Positions 59,222 to 64,000 of a DNA stretch of 64,000 nt are shown in pieces. A program made the translations under genes and the position numbers. The notes beneath the pieces are model-generated. The model ran no database searches and was not told the origin of the DNA. It was given only the letters and a program-made list of their open reading frames with translations. Location: the NCBI GenBank assembly GCA_918026815.1, contig CAKJVC010000246.1:124001-188000 (forward strand). The letters are read 5' to 3'. Numbering within the stretch: the first letter of the stretch is position 1; each line of letters begins with the position of its first letter. The DNA is from Chalara sp. BL73 (lineage: Eukaryota > Ascomycota > Leotiomycetes > Helotiales).

Positions 59222-60442
59222 ATGAGCCAATCCAACAGTATCAGAGGTGCTCGAGGAAGCAAGGGAGAGATCAGAGTAAGTCTCTCCTACCGAGCGCCTG
59301 TGCGACGTGGAGGTTCAATAAAGGATGCAAAGCTGAATTCGTAACACAGGAAGTCTTTGTTGACAATCGTGGCTTCATCCAGTTGGACGACGCTGTATAC
59401 GTCAAGGTAGATGAGAGCATGAGCGCGTTCTTGAAAAAGGTGCAACTCGAATACAACAGCGCTTCTAGAGCCGAGATACTGACCATAACGACAGTTGTCT
59501 GCGCCTTTCATGGCAAGTGCTAAGGCCACGGGTGCAACTACGCCAGCTTCAATCATGCCTAATAGAGTCTCCGATTCCGTCCCCATCATCAAGCCAACCA
59601 GTGAGCCTGCTCCATCAATTAGTCCAGATGTTCTGAAATCGATTGTCACTGAGAGCATGAAGGCGACTGGCACAATCGCCAACGCTACTATTTCTTACGG
59701 TAGCCGCAAGCCTCCAAGCCCTTATGCCGTACACAACCTGAACGCCTCATATACTTCTTCCAAGAATATCAACGGCACCAAGAACTACGATAATCATAAG
59801 CAAGATATGCCATATGTCGTTCGTAGCCTAAATGTCCCGTTTCTTCCGAAAGGGCCAGAGTCCCCATGTAATTGCAGTGTTTCTTCCGATGGCAATGATA
59901 AGGAGTGGATTGGTATTTCCTACAGACCTAGCCCACAAGGCTCCCGAGGCACGACGGCCAAGATCGATATCGCAGATGGAGTAAATGGGACAAGTGGAGC
60001 AAGTGATACAAACAATGGGTTGATTCAATATGGCGTGGATGACCTACTGGCTCTTCGGCCACAAGCGGCAATCTCCCAGAACAAGGTCGACACTGTCAAC
60101 GAGTTCAACAAGGAGTGGGTCTATAACCCTGCACCTCCAGTCAACTATCATCGTTCACTGTCTGCACACCCAACTACTAAAAACCCGGCCGAAAAGCCTC
60201 TCAAAAAGCCAGTCATCTTGCCTATTACAAAGACATATGAAGCTCCAGAGTGCCTTCCATCTGAGCCAAAGGCAATCGCTCCATATCTGCCAGCGCCTGC
60301 CATTTCCTCTCTTCCCAAGTCATTCGCAGCCCAAGAAAATATCAATCCCAAGGTTCAGGTTGAAAGCGCCTGCTTGGTCTGCGGCGACTGGTATCACACA
60401 ATTGACAACTGCTACTGGCGCAAGAAAATCCAAAATCTTTGA
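59222..60442 (+). CDS. CCHC zinc-knuckle protein of unknown family
   Basis: Three-exon model: 59222-59275, 59350-59439 and 59495-60442 (introns 74 and 55 bp, the second with a CTGAC branch site and GACAG acceptor), all in phase 0, for 363 residues. The two first exons are tiny: MSQSNSIRGARGSKGEIR (18 residues), then EVFVDNRGFIQLDDAVYVKV and the rest of a 30-residue exon. The large last exon is Ser/Pro/Asn-rich and probably disordered. Near the C-terminus CLVCGDWYHTIDNC (C341, C344, H349, C354) has the exact C-x2-C-x4-H-x4-C spacing of a zinc knuckle, which in other proteins binds single-stranded nucleic acid. I know no family for the whole. The introns and lack of adjacent protease or polymerase text argue against a retroelement Gag. 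Confidence 0.6.
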
Positions 60443-61554
60443 TGCACGTTTGACTCGTAAAGGTAAGCAGGAAAATCGTGTCTAGACTTCAAGACCCCGA
60501 CCATTAACAAGAGACACAGGAACAATGCTAACAATACAACAGATTAGCGACGACGACGTTCTTATGAGCTTGACATGAGGAACCCATGAGATACCGGGAT
60601 GTAATAGCATGTTTGGTGTTTATTATTGTACCGGAACGACGGATTGATGATGTAGCTGCATTTAAATGGGACGTAACAAGCAACAATGGTACCAGGGGCT
60701 TTACTACGAATTGACCGTCTTACATCTGCTAATATCTTGTGACCGTTGATGACTGAATCGCGAGAGGATACTAATTCCTTGGCATGGAATTATCGGATTT
60801 TGAGCCAAATTTCCAGCTCAGCGCATCTGCATTATTCATCCCTTACTTCCCATTGCAATTTTGAAACCCATCTGTCTGGACTTTCGGCAACGGCTTGTTT
60901 TTATGTTCCGTCCACAGATATAGCATCGACAATAAGTGTTTTAGAATGTCGATCCATCAATAAGTAAGTAATGGTAATGTGCTTTCAAATCCATGACCAC
61001 TGGCGGGAACTGACGGCTATTTGAATGGGCTGGGGGATAAACGGAGCCGCCAAGAAGGGTAAACTCAGGTTGATTTATTGTTACCACCCCGGATCCTCAA
61101 AAGTCCTCCGGGTCGCTTAGCCTCAACTTAGCCAAGGCCATCTCCAAGATCTACCAGCGCGAATCATATTCTCTGAAATAAGCCAGGCGCAGATTTAACC
61201 ACTGACGAAAGCGGATAGACGATGCATCAAGATGCAGCTCGTATGTACTTTAAAGGTCACTCTCAAGGTCACGGCATTCTCGGCCTTTCTTCCCACGAGA
61301 CGAGGTACCACTAGGAATTGCGAATCCCTTCGGACGCAAGGGAAGTCTCCCGATACTTTATATGAAGGATGGGGTAATCCCTAAATATGCTACTTTCCCA
61401 CCTCTGCTGTCGCGGTTCCTTCATGTTCCGCTGAATTGCGTTTGCGACTCTGCGAAACGAAAAAAAGAAAAGAAAGGAGTGGCCGTGGTCGCCGAAAGCG
61501 GTGCAAACAAAGCAAGTATGCATTCCAACTCACTAAAACAAACATAAGAGAGTC
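60443..61554. other. Intergenic, no feature seen
   Basis: No supported gene or repeat. This is the promoter side of the PH-domain gene. Confidence 0.4.
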
Positions 61555-62822
61555 ATGATATCCTTCGCCCATCGCAATGGCACCAATATGGTTGCCTCTC
61601 ACTCCTCCCTAACGATTCCGTATTCGGATGAATCAGGTCGAACGTCAATGGAGGACCCAGTTGAGGATGCCGCATTGCAGAGACAGACACGCCCCGAAGA
61701 CGATCCACTTCTGTCCTCCACAATATTGCGGCATAAGTTCAATGTGCAGCCACGGGAAGATGAAGGCAGGGAGACGCTGCCAGCCTATTCTTCTGCGATC
61801 TCGTTATGCAATGTCTTCCTGCGCAAGAAGGAGCTTGAAGGTGCCGTGCACAAAGCGCAGGATAGGTCATGGCACAAGGTGTCTGTATTCCTGCAAGGTA
61901 CGGCGTTGACGCTGCATGCATACAAGAGTGGTAGCATGCTCTCTACCTGGGGAAAGGATGCTGCAGATCGAGTGGTGGAGTCAAAGATGGGAGGCTTCTT
62001 GAAAAGTTACAATCTCCAGCATGCAGATGTGGGAGTTGCGGCAGATTATTACAAGTATGCACTCTCCCCTCTTCCCGTGAAGGTGTATGCTAACGGTTAT
62101 GAAGAAAGAAATATGTGATCCGTGTTCGTGCCGAAACAGACCAATTCCTCCTTTCCTGCTCCAGGATTGAGACCTTCGTTATCTGGTTACAGTCTCTCTT
62201 TGCTGCCATTGACCTTGCACCTCCACTAGACGACCGGGAGATACCGAAAGATATATCCATACCGCAGCCGAGAAGGAGAAGCACTAGAGAAGCATGTGTG
62301 CGATTTACAGGAGACGTGAATAATGAAGCGTTGATAAGAGACCAAATCCAGCTTATGCAAAGGCATTACCCGCACCTCGTACCGCAATCTACAGCCTCCT
62401 CGCCGTCAAGCTCTTCTACCACACTCTCCAACCCTTCTCCCGCTTCCTCGTCGCCACGCCCCTACGTCAGGCGTCCAAGGACCGCACCTACCCTCTCTCA
62501 ATCCACTGTTTCATCTCGCTCTACACGTCAGCAATCTCTGTCCTCCTCGTCGGATGCATCAAATCCCTCAATCAACGAGGAAGGAAAATGGCAACCTCGA
62601 CATCACTGGTCAGCAAGTTATGACATGATGTATGCGAAACGATGTATGGCGACGCTGACACACCGGTCACCTCGGAAAACAGATTTTGTGATTGCAAAGG
62701 GAAAGCGATGGCTCGTCGATTGGAAGACAGGAGGGATGACAAGAGTGGAACCGCCGGGATATGGAGAGGTCGTGGAAAAGGGAGCCGAGGCGCCCGTGGA
62801 GCAGGTGGAAGAGGGAAGATAG
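61555..62822 (+). CDS. PH-domain protein
   Basis: Protein with a pleckstrin-homology domain, probably binding membrane lipids or protein partners. Exons 61555-62054 and 62105-62822 (50-bp intron) sum to 1218 nt, or 405 residues. The PH fold spans about residues 90-210: CNVFLRKKELEGAVHKAQ, SWHKVSVFLQGTALTLHAYK, NLQHADVGVAADYYK across the splice, KYVIRVRAETDQFLLSC, and the closing helix TFVIWLQSLFAAIDLA with the invariant Trp. A Ser/Pro-rich low-complexity region (SSPSSSSTTLSNPSPASSS) follows, then a conserved-looking C-terminal block MYAKRCMATLTHRSPRK and GKRWLVDWKTGGM. The AAG acceptor at 62103-62104 was chosen because it keeps the frame. Partner unknown. Confidence 0.82.
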
Positions 62823-63047
62823 GATGAAACGAAGCACAATGGAATAGAGGTAGACAGAGAAAAGAGGAGTTCTTGCAGGGCATTTTTAAGATGGGGGAGC
62901 ATGAATATGGCGTATGGGACTATGTATTGTAGTAGATTTATTGTAGAATTGACCTTGACCTGAAGGACTAGTGTCCATTGCCCACCAATGATGCGTCTGC
63001 AGGCAGTGTTTCAAGCGTTTGAGCCCTTCGCTACAAATGAGATGACT

Positions 63048-64000
63048 TCAATCATTCTGTGCTTGATTTGTCGAGAGCCTCCAGCCTAGGTCAGTCCATT
63101 GCATCCTGCCTTGTAGTACTTTCGCCATCTCCTCCATGTCTTTTATGTCTTCAAGCCGCCCAGTGCTTGGCTCTACCTCTCCGAAGAGCAGTGGCCACAC
63201 AGAGCTTTTCCAGTTTTGTCCCATATCTTGTTCTTGCATCGCAATTGCTGTCCTGATTGTTTGTATGAAGAAAATGACGGTGGAGCCGACCAAGGCAGCT
63301 GGCAAGACCAGCCAGCTCCAGCGGACGTGCACAAAAGTTTGGCTGCTTAGTACTTTACCCTTTGCGGGCTCTGAGTAGCCCGGATGTCCATGTTGACGAA
63401 AGTATACTGTTATAGCGTTTGCGATACCAGCCATCGATTTATTGATAGTCTGAAACGATGCACCTTCGCTCCCCATTAAGTTCACTAGTTGAGCTGGGCC
63501 TTCCCATGAGTGAATTGCTCTCAAGGATTTGAGATCCTCGTTAGCTTCCGTTTTGTGATAGTTATCAATAGGGCGGTCCTTAAATATTGCTAGCACCTCT
63601 CCAGTCAAGTATATCCTTAGCCAATCTTGGATGTTGTTACTTATCGAAGTGCTCAACCGATATACGCAATTCTTTGGTATTGCGGCCAAAATTGGTGAGT
63701 CATATTGCTGCCCTTTGTCATTGACGACACCTGGTTCACTAAAACCAACCCATTGTGTTGTGTTGGCCTCAAAAATAACTCCGAGGGATAACATCTCGCG
63801 AAGGGCAGCTGGCCCTGCACATTGTACATTTACCATTGCCCAAGTTTGATCATTGCTTGTAAAGGCAGGCCACCATTTGTCAGCTGTTGCAATGATTGAC
63901 TCAACAACACTACTGCTATTGACAAGTCCAGTATATGATCGAACGCACCCATTAATCTGACAACTAACTGCACCAATACATGGCGCGTCTCCGCAGTCAC
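63048..64000 (-). CDS. DUF3176 membrane protein, C-terminal part (runs off the window)
   Basis: The frame is open from the right edge of the window to a stop at 63048, 316 visible residues; the N-terminus with its expected membrane helices lies outside. The family has no known function and is common in Pezizomycotina. Visible: extracellular-like region with cysteines (DCGDAPCIG, SCQINGCVRSY, NVQCAG, KNCVYRL) and N-glycosylation sequons, then a membrane helix SWLVLPAALVGSTVIFFI, and the typical cytosolic end NWKSSVWPLLFGEVE. The C-terminal text is what identifies the family. The start codon is not in this window; the first internal Met seen (63836) is not the start. Confidence 0.8.
   Translation of the reverse strand, partial: DCGDAPCIGAVSCQINGCVRSYTGLVNSSSVVESIIATADKWWPAFTSNDQTWAMVNVQCAGPAALREMLSLGVIFEANTTQWVGFSEPGVVNDKGQQYDSPILAAIPKNCVYRLSTSISNNIQDWLRIYLTGEVLAIFKDRPIDNYHKTEANEDLKSLRAIHSWEGPAQLVNLMGSEGASFQTINKSMAGIANAITVYFRQHGHPGYSEPAKGKVLSSQTFVHVRWSWLVLPAALVGSTVIFFIQTIRTAIAMQEQDMGQNWKSSVWPLLFGEVEPSTGRLEDIKDMEEMAKVLQGRMQWTDLGWRLSTNQAQND

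Noticed and set aside
59271..59682. 131-codon minus-strand frame
   Set aside because: Antisense to exons of the zinc-knuckle gene, whose plus-strand splicing is in phase throughout.

Overview
The window is nuclear DNA from a filamentous ascomycete. Protein-coding genes lie on both strands, are separated by long non-coding stretches, and are cut by short GT-AG introns (46-91 bp for most, two longer) with CTAAC/CTGAC-type branch sites. Protein families such as AcrB, DUF3632, DUF4470, DUF3176, Zn2Cys6 factors, fungal P450s and PL20 are typical of Pezizomycotina. A Fot1/pogo element with the size and terminal-repeat length I recall for Flipper of Botrytis makes Leotiomycetes (Helotiales) a reasonable but unproven guess.

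Layout. 0-9.7 kb: a ferric reductase (-), a small secreted RNase-fold protein (-), a DUF3632 gene (+) and a decayed hAT transposase. 9.7-20.5 kb is the most gene-dense part: a zinc-less MDR oxidoreductase (+), a possible tiny membrane peptide (+), a DUF4470/TPR gene with one reading-frame break (+), DNA primase large subunit PRI2 (-) and acrB (-). 20.5-24.3 kb holds no gene I can support. 24.3-33.8 kb: secreted M14 carboxypeptidase (+), a P450 tail fossil (-), a Zn2Cys6 regulator (-) divergent from an NmrA-like protein (+), a P450 (-) and a secreted PL20 glucuronan lyase (-). 35.2-39.4 kb: the PHO85-type kinase (-) divergent from a membrane-anchored septin-like GTPase (+). 40.5-42.3 kb: a pogo-family transposon with perfect terminal inverted repeats. 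43.4-47.2 kb: an unrecognised, possibly 2EXR-related gene (+) and a cAMP-receptor-like GPCR (-). 47.2-59.2 kb is gene-poor, with unrecognised coding-like fragments and an MFS transporter fossil. 59.2-64 kb: a new-looking CCHC zinc-knuckle gene (+), a PH-domain gene (+) and the C-terminal part of a DUF3176 membrane protein (-) running off the right edge.

Core genes (PRI2, PHO85, acrB, septin-like GTPase, GPCR) are mixed with accessory genes (P450s, NmrA, lyase, RNase, transposons and fossils). No CRISPR, rRNA or tRNA was recognised. All exon boundaries were placed by eye from splice consensus, reading-frame continuity and family similarity; for most genes with introns the summed exon length divides exactly by three, which supports the models. 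There was no database search.
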